From Mesorhizobium sp. B2-7-1 (GTDB taxonomy: Bacteria > Pseudomonadota > Alphaproteobacteria > Rhizobiales > Rhizobiaceae): a stretch of DNA of 64,000 nt. The notes below the pieces were generated by a model that saw only the letters and a list, made by a program, of their open reading frames with translations, was not told where the DNA came from and ran no database searches. Below, piece by piece: positions 32,757-41,112 of the stretch (position 1 is the first letter of the stretch; every line of letters begins with the position of its first letter). The DNA is taken from contig NZ_VFUA01000014.1 of the NCBI RefSeq assembly GCF_006440735.1, positions 1 through 64,000 of the forward strand. The letters are read 5' to 3'. A program made the position numbers and the translations under genes.

Positions 32757-33827
32757 ATGAAGGCCCTTCGTTTTCACGCCGCTCGCGATCTAAGGCTGGA
32801 GGACATAGACCCGCCTGCCGCCCCGGAGCCGAACGACGTCATCGTCGCGGTCAGCCATTGCGGGATTTGCGGGACCGACATTCACGAATATCTGGACGGA
32901 CCGATATTCGTGTCGACGCGGCCGCACCCTCTCACCGGCGCGTCGGCGCCGCTCGTGCTCGGCCACGAATTCTCAGGCAAGATCGCCGCTGTCGGGCGCG
33001 GTGTCGGCCGCTTCCGCGAGGGCGACCGGGTTGCGATCCTCCCCCATCTCAACAAGCCGGGAGACTATTTCGTGCGCCGCGGGATTGGTCACATCAGCGA
33101 TACGACGGCCTTGGTGGGCCTCTCTTCGGCCTATGGCGGCATGGGGGAATATGCGGTCCTTCCGCAGGACAACATCGTCAAATTGCCGGAAAGCGTGAGC
33201 GACGAGCAAGGGGCGCTGTTCGAACCAATGGCGGTGGCGATCAATGCGATCGATCGGGGCTGTGTTCATGCTGGCAGCACCGTTCTGGTGACCGGCGCCG
33301 GCCCGATCGGCGTTCTTTCGGCAATGGCCGCGAAAGCCGCCGGCGCATCGAGGGTCGTGGTGTCCGAAGCCAACCCCGCACGCCGCCGCAGGCTGGAGTC
33401 TCTCGAACTCGGCTACGAGATCGTCGACCCCACTTTGGCAAATTTTGGCGATGCCGTGCTGAGGCCGACCGAGGAGGGCCTGGGTGTCGACGTGGCGATT
33501 GAATGCGCGGGCAACGAACGCGCCCTGGCCGACTGTATCCGGCTTGTGCGGCGTGGCGGAATAGTGGTTCAGGTGGGCATCTTCGTTGATCCTCCCCGCG
33601 TGGACATGCGGTTGCTTGTTTCCAAGGCCGTGACGCTGACAACGAGTTGGGGCTTTCCGATCACCATCGGCCCCCGCGTTGTCCAGTTGATCGCTGCCGG
33701 ACAGGTCCACCCTGAAAAAATCATAACGGGTCGGGTGACGATGGAGGACGCCATCGCCCGAGGCTTCGATACGCTTGCCCGGCCGGACCAGGACCATCTG
33801 AAGGTTCTCATCGCAGTCGCGGCCTAG
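32757..33827 (+). CDS. Zinc-type MDR dehydrogenase, 2,3-butanediol/sorbitol-dehydrogenase-like
   Basis: A 356-residue enzyme from ATG 32757 with GGGAGG upstream. Catalytic-zinc residues are present: Cys in SHCGICGTDIHEY, His-Glu in LGHEFSG, and Glu in LFEPMAVA. The NAD fold is VLVTGAGPIGVLSAM. The lobe that normally holds four structural-zinc cysteines reads ILPHLNKPGDYFVRRGIGH with none of them, at unchanged length. It likely oxidises a polyol or secondary alcohol. It diverges from the FAH operon and is followed after 43 bp by an SDR gene. Confidence 0.88.
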   Translation: MKALRFHAARDLRLEDIDPPAAPEPNDVIVAVSHCGICGTDIHEYLDGPIFVSTRPHPLTGASAPLVLGHEFSGKIAAVGRGVGRFREGDRVAILPHLNKPGDYFVRRGIGHISDTTALVGLSSAYGGMGEYAVLPQDNIVKLPESVSDEQGALFEPMAVAINAIDRGCVHAGSTVLVTGAGPIGVLSAMAAKAAGASRVVVSEANPARRRRLESLELGYEIVDPTLANFGDAVLRPTEEGLGVDVAIECAGNERALADCIRLVRRGGIVVQVGIFVDPPRVDMRLLVSKAVTLTTSWGFPITIGPRVVQLIAAGQVHPEKIITGRVTMEDAIARGFDTLARPDQDHLKVLIAVAA

Positions 33828-33870
33828 ACCCGGCGGCATCACGACTTTCATTGACCTAGGAGGAAGAACA

Positions 33871-34599
33871 ATGGGCCGTCTCGAGGGCAAGATCGTGCTT
33901 GTGACCGGTGCAGCACAAGGTATTGGCGCGGCGATCGGAAAGCTCTTCGCCGCCGAGGGCGCGGTGCTTTACCTGACCGACGTCCAGCCGTCACCGAAAG
34001 GGCAGCCGCAGTCCGGCACGGAGTATCGTCGGCTCGACGTTTCGAAAGAAGATGATTGGCGCGCCGTCGTCTCGGAGATCGTCGAGCGTCACGGCCGCCT
34101 GGATGTCCTCGTGAACAATGCCGGCATTGTCGAGCACTATGGCCAGATCGACGCCACCAGCACCGAGGCCTGGCACCGCGTCATCTCGGTCAACCAGACG
34201 GGAACCTTCTTCGGCATGCGCGAGATCGTCCCCGTCATGAAGCGTAACGGCGGCGGATCCATCGTGAATTTCTCCTCGATCTGGGGCACCACCGGCGCCG
34301 CCGGAGCGGCCCCTTATCAAGCCGCAAAGGGAGCGGTCCGCACCATGACAAAGAACGCGGCCATCAGCTACGCCAAGGACAACATCCGGGTAAATTCCAT
34401 CCATCCCGGCATCATCTGGACACCCCTGATCGAGGGCCAGAGCAAGGAGATGAACGACAGCATCATAGCCGTAACGCCAATGGGTCGCGCTGGAAGGCCG
34501 GAGGAGATAGCCTTTGGCGTGCTCTACTTGGCGAGTGACGAATCTTCCTTCGTGACAGGCCTGGAGCTGAACATAGATGGTGGGTATCTGGCCCAGTGA
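33871..34599 (+). CDS. Short-chain dehydrogenase/reductase (SDR)
   Basis: A 242-residue classical SDR. ATG 33871 follows AGGAGG. Motifs: VTGAAQGIGAAIGKLF, NNAGIVEHYG, catalytic Ser in VNFSSIWG and Tyr-x3-Lys in APYQAAKGAVR, PGIIWTPL and the terminal LELNIDGGYLAQ. Co-transcribed with the zinc MDR gene. Together they give this locus two intact rightward dehydrogenases, suited to successive oxidation of hydroxyls on a ring or sugar. Confidence 0.88.
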   Translation: MGRLEGKIVLVTGAAQGIGAAIGKLFAAEGAVLYLTDVQPSPKGQPQSGTEYRRLDVSKEDDWRAVVSEIVERHGRLDVLVNNAGIVEHYGQIDATSTEAWHRVISVNQTGTFFGMREIVPVMKRNGGGSIVNFSSIWGTTGAAGAAPYQAAKGAVRTMTKNAAISYAKDNIRVNSIHPGIIWTPLIEGQSKEMNDSIIAVTPMGRAGRPEEIAFGVLYLASDESSFVTGLELNIDGGYLAQ

Positions 34600-35330
34600 T
34601 CGGGGGATTGCGCCCTATTTTGCGTTTTGCGGAATTGGATGGACAGAAGCAGACGTGTGCACAGTGCCAGCCGCCGAACTGCCTTTCCGGCGTCCCTTGC
34701 TCAAATGCCGGATCGTCTGCTTTCAGGCAATGCCAGCATGGCGTCAAACGGCCGATAGCAGGCGCAAAGCTGTCTTTCCAACATCAAGCCTTGGTGTCCT
34801 ATTTGTCCCAACACCAGCAACCGGTAACCGTCAACAATAATCGCCTCCCCCTTAAGGGCGCGGTACGCCGTGCTAAGGCGCGATAACTTGCTCGCTCCGC
34901 CGTTTTGCGCGACTTCTCGGCACGGTGATGCACCGCCTGGCGGGCTGCGGTGGTTGCGTGCCCTTAAAACGCAAAAACCGCCCCGGTCAGACCGGGACGG
35001 TAATTGATTTATGACAAAATTGGTTGCGGGGACACGCAGCCATCGATTCCGACATTCGCTGATCGTCGGTGTTTTGAGTAATGTCGTCAATCAACGCAAT
35101 TCTCTGCATCAGTCTTTGGTAGGCCCGGAGGGTCAACGTTTTTCTCCAGGAAAAACCGTTAGCGAGTGTTTCGCCAACCCATTCTCCTTCGTATTCTCCC
35201 GTTTGGTCCGGCGAACCTAAAGGACACTAAACGAGTTGATCATTAGTTCAGAGACTTATTGTCTCTAACGCACCGCCGACCTTTACATCCTGCCTCGACA
35301 ACTTCCCATCGAAAGCAGATGTCCACTGCG
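34600..35330. other. Intergenic gap with no recognised protein gene
   Basis: 731 bp separating two convergent catabolic operons. I recognise no protein on either strand. It contains the leftward hairpin terminator at 34973-35000; the 330 bp between that and the end of the MIase-like gene could be a long 3' untranslated region or hide a small RNA. The segment near 35021-35040 looks superficially like a tRNA 3' end, but no cloverleaf follows. Confidence 0.5.
34973..35000 (-). terminator. Rho-independent terminator for leftward transcription
   Basis: A stem of nine pairs out of ten (34978-34987 with 34991-35000) around a 3-nt loop. On the minus strand it is followed directly by TTTTT (complement of 34973-34977). 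It probably ends the 11-gene operon that stops coding at 35331. Confidence 0.7.
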
Positions 35331-35615
35331 TCACACCTTGCTGAAGCCCGCGTAGGGGTTCAGCGGTACAACCTCGAAATCAAGCATTCCCGCTTTCGCC
35401 AACGGGAGCGTCGCCAATTTCTCGTGAACTTCACTCGCATCCTTTGCCTCGACGATCTGGCATGCGCCGGGGATGTCGCCGCGGTGCCAGATCTGCCTTG
35501 TAAAGCCGAGGCTGTATAGATAGCGGGCCTGCGCACCCTCGCTGGGCACCAGTTGTTCGAAGTCCGCGTCGCTGAACTGGTCAGTCCGGCGGCGAGACAG
35601 AACGAGGAATTGCAA
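35331..35615 (-). CDS. Muconolactone-isomerase-like / YciI-like small protein
   Basis: A 94-residue protein starting at TTG 35615 (MQFLVLSRR), with GGAGA about seven bases upstream. The pattern MQFLVLSRRRTDQFSDADF, YSLGFTRQIWHRGDIPG and a closing PLAKAGMLDFEVVPLNPY matches the muconolactone delta-isomerase (ferredoxin-like dimeric) family. Many such genes sit at the ends of catabolic operons with unknown function. It is 16 bp after the GMC gene stop and is the last gene of the leftward operon. Confidence 0.78.
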   Translation of the reverse strand: MQFLVLSRRRTDQFSDADFEQLVPSEGAQARYLYSLGFTRQIWHRGDIPGACQIVEAKDASEVHEKLATLPLAKAGMLDFEVVPLNPYAGFSKV

Positions 35616-35631
35616 TGATCGATCTCCAGGC

Positions 35632-37245
35632 TCAGGCGACCGCCGCTATTGCGGGATGTGAGCGGACGGACCGGACGCCCCTTATGAGATCCGCGCCCTT
35701 TTCTCCGATCATCATCGTCGGACCGTTCGTATTTCCGCTGATCAGCACCGGCATGATCGAAGAATCGACCACCCGCAATCTTTCTATCCCGCGCAGCCGC
35801 AATTCCGGGTCGACGACCGACATCACGTCGACGCCCATCTTGCAGGTGCCTACGGGATGGTAGTCGCAGCAGGCATACTGCCTGATATAGGACATGATTT
35901 CCTCGTCGCTCTTCGCGGAAGGCCCGGGCAGCCGCTCGACCTTGATGAACTTGGCGATCTCGCTCTGCGCCAGCACTTCGCGGATGATGCGGACCGACTT
36001 CAGCGCCATGGCTCGATCGTGTGGATCCGAAAGGTAATTGGGGTCGACCAGCGGCTCGTCCGCTGGGTTGGCGGAGCGAAGCCTGACCGAGCCTATGCTG
36101 CGCGGTCGTAGGAACGTCGAGTTGATGGTGAAGCCATGTCCATCAAGCCGCGTTTGACCGCCGCGCACCACCATTGCCGGCGCGATGTGAATTTGAAGAT
36201 CCGGGCGCGTCGCACCCTCCGTTTGGAAGAAACCACCGCCTTCAACGATCACGGAAGCGGCCGGGCCGTCGCGATAGAGCAGCCAGCGCATGCCGTGCAG
36301 AAGTGCCTTGGGATAGCAGTCCTGACCGTCATAGCTGATCGGATCCTTCAGCGTCAGATGGACGTTGGTGCACAGGTGGTCCTGCAGGTTGCGGCCGACA
36401 CCCGGAAGATCACATACCGGAGAAATCCCCAGCGCTTTCAGCTCATCGGCCGGCCCGATACCGGACAGGAGCAGCAGGCGCGGCGAGTTGATTGCGCCTG
36501 CGGAGACGATCACTTCCCGACCAGCGCGCAGGACTTGCCGCGACCGTCCCTGCGCCAGTTCGACACCAACCGCGCGTCCGCCCTCAACCACCACGCGAGT
36601 GACCCTGGCATGTGTTCTGACCGTTAGGTTGGCGCGCTTGCTGACGGGATGCAAATAGGAGACGGCGGACGAACGCCGGCGCCCATCCCGGCAAGTAACT
36701 TGATAGAAGCCGGCGCCATACATCGTTTCGCCGTTGAAATCCGGATTGTACGGCAGGCCATACTGCTGCACCGCGCGCACGAAGGCCCGGGTCAGCAGGT
36801 GTGGGCCGACCTGGTCGGAAACACATAGCGGACCACCCTGGCCGTGATAGCGATTGACCAGCCGGTCATTGTCCTCAGACTTCCGGAAATAGGGTAGGAC
36901 ATCCTCGTAGGCCCACCCTTCGTTGCCGAGAACCGCCCAGTTGTCATAGTCCTCCCTCTGGCAGCGGATGTAGATCATGGCGTTGATCGAGCTCGAGCCG
37001 CCAAGCGTCTTGCCCTGCGGATACCAGATCGAGCGGTTGTCGAGATTCGTCTGAGGTACTGTATGAAAACGCCAGTTGACGCCGGGACCAAACAACTTGC
37101 CGATGCCGCCGGGAATGTGGATCATCGGATTCCAGTCACGACTGCCAGCCTCCAAAAGCAGCACCTTGACCTCAGGATCTTCCGACAAGCGGTTGGCCAG
37201 CACGCAACCCGCCGAGCCGGCGCCGACGATGATGTAATCCCACAT
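35632..37245 (-). CDS. GMC-family oxidoreductase, choline/alcohol-dehydrogenase-like
   Basis: A 537-residue FAD enzyme from ATG 37245, preceded by GGAGAAG; an upstream in-frame start at 37269 is less likely. FAD fold YIIVGAGSAGCVLANRLS, GMC signature 1 region GKTLGGSSSINAMIYIR, signature 2 region GAINSPRLLLLSGIGPADEL, and the active-site pair His (CDYHPVGTCKMG) and Asn (SGNTNGPTMMIGEK). It oxidises a primary alcohol or ring hydroxyl, passing electrons to O2 or a quinone. In this operon it would supply an aldehyde to the ALDH or a keto group for the later CoA steps. Confidence 0.9.
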   Translation of the reverse strand: MWDYIIVGAGSAGCVLANRLSEDPEVKVLLLEAGSRDWNPMIHIPGGIGKLFGPGVNWRFHTVPQTNLDNRSIWYPQGKTLGGSSSINAMIYIRCQREDYDNWAVLGNEGWAYEDVLPYFRKSEDNDRLVNRYHGQGGPLCVSDQVGPHLLTRAFVRAVQQYGLPYNPDFNGETMYGAGFYQVTCRDGRRRSSAVSYLHPVSKRANLTVRTHARVTRVVVEGGRAVGVELAQGRSRQVLRAGREVIVSAGAINSPRLLLLSGIGPADELKALGISPVCDLPGVGRNLQDHLCTNVHLTLKDPISYDGQDCYPKALLHGMRWLLYRDGPAASVIVEGGGFFQTEGATRPDLQIHIAPAMVVRGGQTRLDGHGFTINSTFLRPRSIGSVRLRSANPADEPLVDPNYLSDPHDRAMALKSVRIIREVLAQSEIAKFIKVERLPGPSAKSDEEIMSYIRQYACCDYHPVGTCKMGVDVMSVVDPELRLRGIERLRVVDSSIMPVLISGNTNGPTMMIGEKGADLIRGVRSVRSHPAIAAVA

Positions 37246-37283
37246 AGACTTCTCCACCCTAGTTCGCACCAGATCGCAAGGGC

Positions 37284-38060
37284 CTACCTGCCCTTGAACA
37301 CAGGCGGCCGTTTCTCGGCGAAGGCTCGCAAGCCCTCGATGCGGTCCTCCTTCGCGAATGCCTCGACCGTCAGCCGATGCTCGATCTCCAGCCCGGATTT
37401 CAGATCGGTCTCGAACGCCGCCAGCACTGCCATTTTGGCATAGGGGGTGATGGCGACCGACTTGGCAGCGATCGCAGCAGCGATTTCCAGCGCCCTGGGC
37501 AACAGTCTTTCAGGCGCGACCACCTCGCTGACCAGCCCTTTGCGTTCCGCCAGCGCCGCGTCGACCATCTCTCCAGTCAGCACCATTTGCATGGCGAAGG
37601 ACTTGCCAACCAGACGAGGCAGGCGCTGCGTGCCGCCGTCACCAGGGAAGGAGCCGATCTTGATTTCCGGCGTGGCAAATTTCGCCGCATCGGAAGCGAT
37701 GACGATGTCGCACAGCAGAGCAAGTTCGAGACCGCCGCCCAGAGCGTAGCCGTTGACGGCGGCGATGATCGGCTTGGAAAAGCCCTCGATCGCACGCCAA
37801 CAAACCAGTCGCTCCGGATCGCTGTAGGAGGCAACTCCTCGTTCCAGCATGTCTGAAATGTCCGCCCCCGCCGCAAAGGCGCGTCCTGCACCGGTCAAGA
37901 CCACGCAGCCAACGCTCGCATCGGCATCATAGATCGCGAGCAAATCGCGCAATTCGCCGAGTAATTCCTTTGATAGCGCGTTCAGCTTTTCGGGCCGACT
38001 GAGTGTCAGCAGGCGGATGCCGGGAGACGGTTCCTCGGTCCGCACCAGGGCGTCGGTCAT
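37284..38060 (-). CDS. Enoyl-CoA hydratase/isomerase family protein
   Basis: A 258-residue crotonase-fold protein. Oxyanion-hole segments AFAAGADISDM and ALGGGLELALLCD are present, and both hydratase glutamates are conserved: E112 and E132 (TPEIKIGSFPGDGGTQRL). It therefore probably hydrates an enoyl-CoA rather than only isomerising it. The product of the CaiB/BaiF CoA-transferase at the operon head is a likely source of its CoA substrate. It starts 3 bp after the DapA-like stop, so translation is coupled. Confidence 0.9.
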   Translation of the reverse strand: MTDALVRTEEPSPGIRLLTLSRPEKLNALSKELLGELRDLLAIYDADASVGCVVLTGAGRAFAAGADISDMLERGVASYSDPERLVCWRAIEGFSKPIIAAVNGYALGGGLELALLCDIVIASDAAKFATPEIKIGSFPGDGGTQRLPRLVGKSFAMQMVLTGEMVDAALAERKGLVSEVVAPERLLPRALEIAAAIAAKSVAITPYAKMAVLAAFETDLKSGLEIEHRLTVEAFAKEDRIEGLRAFAEKRPPVFKGR

Positions 38061-38063
38061 CGA

Positions 38064-39023
38064 TCAGGCGACCTTTCTGTATCCTGCGCTGAGACCAGCT
38101 TTGGCCAGCAGTCCGCGGATCTTTTTGATTTCGGCAACACCAGGCTTCATCAGTGGTGGCCTGACATGGGCTTCGTCCAATCGACCGAGGATCACAAGTG
38201 CCTCTTTCATGCGATTGTGCATATCGAGAAGTGGCGCGTCATAGAAAGCCCTGACTGTCGGATAAATGCGATCGTTGATCGCCCTGGCAGTCTTCAGGTC
38301 GTTCGCCTGCACGGCGCGAAATAGCGCAACCTGCAGATCGGCGATGATGCTTCCGGCCCCCGACAGGAGCCCGTCACATCCGAGAGCCAGCGACCCAAGC
38401 AGCCAGGCACTGTGTGTGGTCAGCGTATTCACTGGCCGATCGAGCGCCTTCAGTTCCCGTATCTGACGTTCGTGCAGGTTGCCGTCACCGCATTGGTCCT
38501 TGATGGCGACGATGGATGGGAAGCGGCGGCAAAGCTCCAGCAAAGTCGGCAACGGATAGGCAAGATTTGAGGCGAGCGGATACTGGAAAAGAATGATCGG
38601 CAGCCCCGATGCATCCGTAATGCGCCGCAGATGCTCGTAGATCATCTCAGGCCTGAGATGCCCGCCAAGCGTCATGAAGTCAGGGGGAAACACCAGCAGA
38701 GCATCGGCGCCTTCATGCTCCGCATAGGCAGCGATGCGAGCGGCCTCCAGGCTCGAATTGGTATAGATGCCGACGATGGTCGGGACCCTGTCTTGCAGGA
38801 CATCCTTGGTCACGACGATCGCGCGGAATTGTTCCTCGATCGTGAGCGCGTGCACTTCGGCGGCATGTCCGTTGATGGTGATACCCGAGATACCTTCCAC
38901 GGACCCGACGTCGCCAAGATGCCGGCGATAGGCGCCCTCGTCGACGGCCAGGTCGGCGCTGAACGGCATCAGGCAGGCTGGGATGACGCCTTTGGCAGCA
39001 AATTGTCTCTTCTCGCTCATCAT
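38064..39023 (-). CDS. DapA-family lyase/aldolase (dihydrodipicolinate-synthase-like)
   Basis: A 319-residue Schiff-base TIM barrel from tandem ATG codons at 39023/39020, with GAAGGGAA upstream. The lysine is K175 (SIVAIKDQCGD) and the catalytic tyrosine Y148 (ILFQYPL). The substrate-loop region NGHAAEVHALTIEEQ differs from the lysine-biosynthesis DapA GTTGE motif, so this is a catabolic relative such as a 2-keto-acid aldolase or hydratase-aldolase. It follows the binding-protein gene, with a 9-bp hairpin in between, and precedes the enoyl-CoA hydratase. Confidence 0.87.
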   Translation of the reverse strand: MMSEKRQFAAKGVIPACLMPFSADLAVDEGAYRRHLGDVGSVEGISGITINGHAAEVHALTIEEQFRAIVVTKDVLQDRVPTIVGIYTNSSLEAARIAAYAEHEGADALLVFPPDFMTLGGHLRPEMIYEHLRRITDASGLPIILFQYPLASNLAYPLPTLLELCRRFPSIVAIKDQCGDGNLHERQIRELKALDRPVNTLTTHSAWLLGSLALGCDGLLSGAGSIIADLQVALFRAVQANDLKTARAINDRIYPTVRAFYDAPLLDMHNRMKEALVILGRLDEAHVRPPLMKPGVAEIKKIRGLLAKAGLSAGYRKVA

Positions 39024-39045
39024 CGGATTCCCTTCAGAAATGGCA

Positions 39046-39068
39046 GGACGCCGCAAGTCGCGGCGTCC
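39046..39068 (-). terminator. Intra-operon stem-loop after the binding-protein gene
   Basis: A perfect 9-bp stem (39046-39054 with 39060-39068) with a 5-nt loop, 16 bp after the SBP stop codon and before the DapA-like gene. There is no U-tract on the minus strand. It probably protects the SBP mRNA 3' end or partly attenuates downstream expression. Confidence 0.6.
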
Positions 39069-39083
39069 CAATGAATCGTGGCC

Positions 39084-40031
39084 TCAGAAGCCCTTTCCGA
39101 TCATCTGCGCGATATTGTCCGCGGTGACGGAAACTGTGGGCAGCGTGATGGTCGGCGGGACCTGTTCTCCTTTGGCGACCTTGTAGGCGGTCTCGATGCC
39201 TTCCGGGGCCACGAATGGGTAGACGAAGGTCGCCGCCAGCTTGCCCTGCTTGACGGCTTCGAACGCGGTTTCCTGGCCGTCGATGCCGACGACAGCCACC
39301 TCGTTCAGCCTGCCGGCTGCCTCAAGCACCTGTATGGCGCCGAGCGCCATCTCGTCATTGTGCGCGTAAACGGCCTGGATCTGGCCCGGCCCGAAGCGCT
39401 GAACCATGTCCTCCATGAACTTGACCGCCTTGTCACGCGTATAGTCGCAGTTCTGCGAGGCGACGACCTTCATGTCCGGAAACTTCGCGATCGCTTCGGC
39501 GAAGCCCTTGTTGCGGTCTATGGTGGCGGAAGCCCCCGCGGTGCCCTGAAGCTCGATGATGTTGCCCTTCCCATTCAACTTCTTGGCGAGGAACTCGCCC
39601 GCTCCGACGCCGAGCGGAAGATTTTCACCGCCGACATGGACCGTCACCGGCGTATTCACCTTGCGGTCGAGCGTGACGACCTTGATGCCTGCATCCATGG
39701 CCTCCTTGACGACGGGCGTGAGCGCCTGCTCGGTCAGCGGCGAGATCATCAGCACCTTGATACCCTGAGCGATCAGGTTTTCGACGTCGGCCACCTGCTT
39801 GGAGGCATCGTTGTTGCCGTCGGTGATGATGAGATCGACGTCCGGATAATGTTCGGCTGCGTACTTCTTGTTGCCTTCCACCATAGCCACGCGCCACGGG
39901 TGGTTCATCGTACCTTGGCTGAACCCGATCTTGATCTTCTCCTCGGCGAAGGCGGCGCCGGCCAGCATGCCCCCTGCCAGCAGCGTCGCGGCCAGTGCGG
40001 TCGTGCGTAGGAAATGTCTGCGATTTGTCAT
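39084..40031 (-). CDS. Sugar-type ABC transporter substrate-binding protein (RbsB-like)
   Basis: A 315-residue periplasmic protein. ATG 40031 follows GGAGGAG. The signal peptide has a twin-arginine-like NRRHFLR and a cleavage site near GAAFA (residue 29). The mature domain is RbsB-like: IGFSQGTMNHPWRVAMVEG, TDGNNDASKQVADVENLIAQG, LMISPLTEQALTPVV, VTLDRKVNT, VYAHNDEMALGAIQVL and VGIDGQETAFEAV. It is flanked by stem-loops on both sides within the operon, suggesting its mRNA is kept at a higher level than its neighbours. Ligand unknown. Confidence 0.91.
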   Translation of the reverse strand: MTNRRHFLRTTALAATLLAGGMLAGAAFAEEKIKIGFSQGTMNHPWRVAMVEGNKKYAAEHYPDVDLIITDGNNDASKQVADVENLIAQGIKVLMISPLTEQALTPVVKEAMDAGIKVVTLDRKVNTPVTVHVGGENLPLGVGAGEFLAKKLNGKGNIIELQGTAGASATIDRNKGFAEAIAKFPDMKVVASQNCDYTRDKAVKFMEDMVQRFGPGQIQAVYAHNDEMALGAIQVLEAAGRLNEVAVVGIDGQETAFEAVKQGKLAATFVYPFVAPEGIETAYKVAKGEQVPPTITLPTVSVTADNIAQMIGKGF

Positions 40032-40067
40032 TATTAACTCCTCCGTTGGACTTCAAGTTAAGGTGTT

Positions 40068-40113
40068 CCAAGCGCCCCAACCGGTCTGCCGCGGCGGGAC
40101 CGGACACGCTTGG
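40068..40113 (-). other. Nested stem-loop between permease and binding-protein genes
   Basis: Outer stem CCAAGCG/CGCTTGG (40068-40074 with 40107-40113) encloses inner stem CCGGTC/GACCGG (40081-40086 with 40098-40103). It begins 3 bp after the permease stop codon and ends 37 bp before the SBP start, in the leftward transcript. Confidence 0.55.
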
Positions 40114-40116
40114 ATG

Positions 40117-41112
40117 TCAGGACCGCACGCGGTGGCGGTAGACCTCGAACATCACCGCTGCGATGATGATGGCGCCCTTCACGATTTGTTGCGTGAAGGG
40201 CGAAATACCGAGCAGGTTCAGGATGTTAGCCATCACGGCAATGATCGCGGCACCGATAACCGTGCCGATCACGCCGCCTTCCCCGCCGAACAGGCTGGTC
40301 CCGCCGATGACGACGATCGAGATTGCCTCCAACTCAAGATTGGTTCCTGCCGTCGGCTCGCCGACGGTCAACCTCGACACGAAAACCAGGGCGGTCAGCG
40401 CCGACAGCAGGCCAGAAATCACATAGACCGACATCAAGGTGCGAGACACGCTTATCCCTGCCAGCCGCGCGGCCTCGGTGTTGGAGCCGACAGCATAGAC
40501 CTGGCGCCCGAACGGCGTATGGCGAAGGACGACGAAGGCCACGGCGGCGATGGCGGCAAAGAGCCAAATCGGAACCGGGATGCCGAGCAGAAATCCGCTG
40601 CCCAGATAAGCGAAGGCGTCCGCGGATTCGCCAAGCGCCTTCGGTTCGCCATTGGCGATCGTCATGGCTATGCCACGGCCCATGACCAATGTGCCCAAGG
40701 TCATGATGAAAGGCGGCATGCCGAAGAAGACAACGCCGGCGCCATTTACTGCGCCGAACAAGGCGCCGATGGCGAGCGCGGCGATCATGGCCAGCGGTAG
40801 TGAGACGCCGTTCGAAATCATCAGCGCCGTCGAGACAGCCACGACACCGACGATCGAGCCGACCGAAAGGTCAATGCCGCGTGTCAGAATGACGAAGGTC
40901 ATGCCGACGCTGACAATGCCGAACAGGGCGATCTGACGACCGACGTTCAGCACGTTGCCCATGTGAACGAAGCTCGGCGACAGGTATATGGCGAATGCAC
41001 ACAGCACGATCAGAACCCAGAGCAGCCCGAGGCTCTGCGCCCATCCGCGCAGGCGTCCGATCGACCCCGGCTGAAGCGCGGCCGATGCTTGTCTTGTCGT
41101 CATCTCAACCAT
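40117..41112 (-). CDS. ABC transporter permease, ribose/RbsC type
   Basis: A 331-residue membrane protein from ATG 41112 (GGAGG five bases upstream; in-frame alternatives at 41124 and 41103). About ten hydrophobic segments. BPD_transp_2 landmarks: GMTFVILTRGIDLSVGSIVG, MPPFIMTLGTLVMGRGIAM, HTPFGRQVYAVGSNTEAARLAG and VVIGGTSLFGGEGG. It overlaps the HAD gene end by 8 bp. Only one permease gene is present in this operon, so it presumably forms a homodimer with the ATPase at 43436. Confidence 0.9.
   Translation of the reverse strand: MVEMTTRQASAALQPGSIGRLRGWAQSLGLLWVLIVLCAFAIYLSPSFVHMGNVLNVGRQIALFGIVSVGMTFVILTRGIDLSVGSIVGVVAVSTALMISNGVSLPLAMIAALAIGALFGAVNGAGVVFFGMPPFIMTLGTLVMGRGIAMTIANGEPKALGESADAFAYLGSGFLLGIPVPIWLFAAIAAVAFVVLRHTPFGRQVYAVGSNTEAARLAGISVSRTLMSVYVISGLLSALTALVFVSRLTVGEPTAGTNLELEAISIVVIGGTSLFGGEGGVIGTVIGAAIIAVMANILNLLGISPFTQQIVKGAIIIAAVMFEVYRHRVRS

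Noticed and set aside
35021..35040. TGGTTGCGGGGACACGC, resembling the reverse complement of a tRNA acceptor end
   Set aside because: No T-loop TTTGAA or anticodon arm follows in the correct spacing, and no cloverleaf can be drawn on either strand.
34701..35090. 129-codon minus-strand frame in the 34.6-35.3 kb gap
   Set aside because: It spans the terminator hairpin, is Arg/Ser/Leu-rich without motifs, and has no ribosome-binding site.
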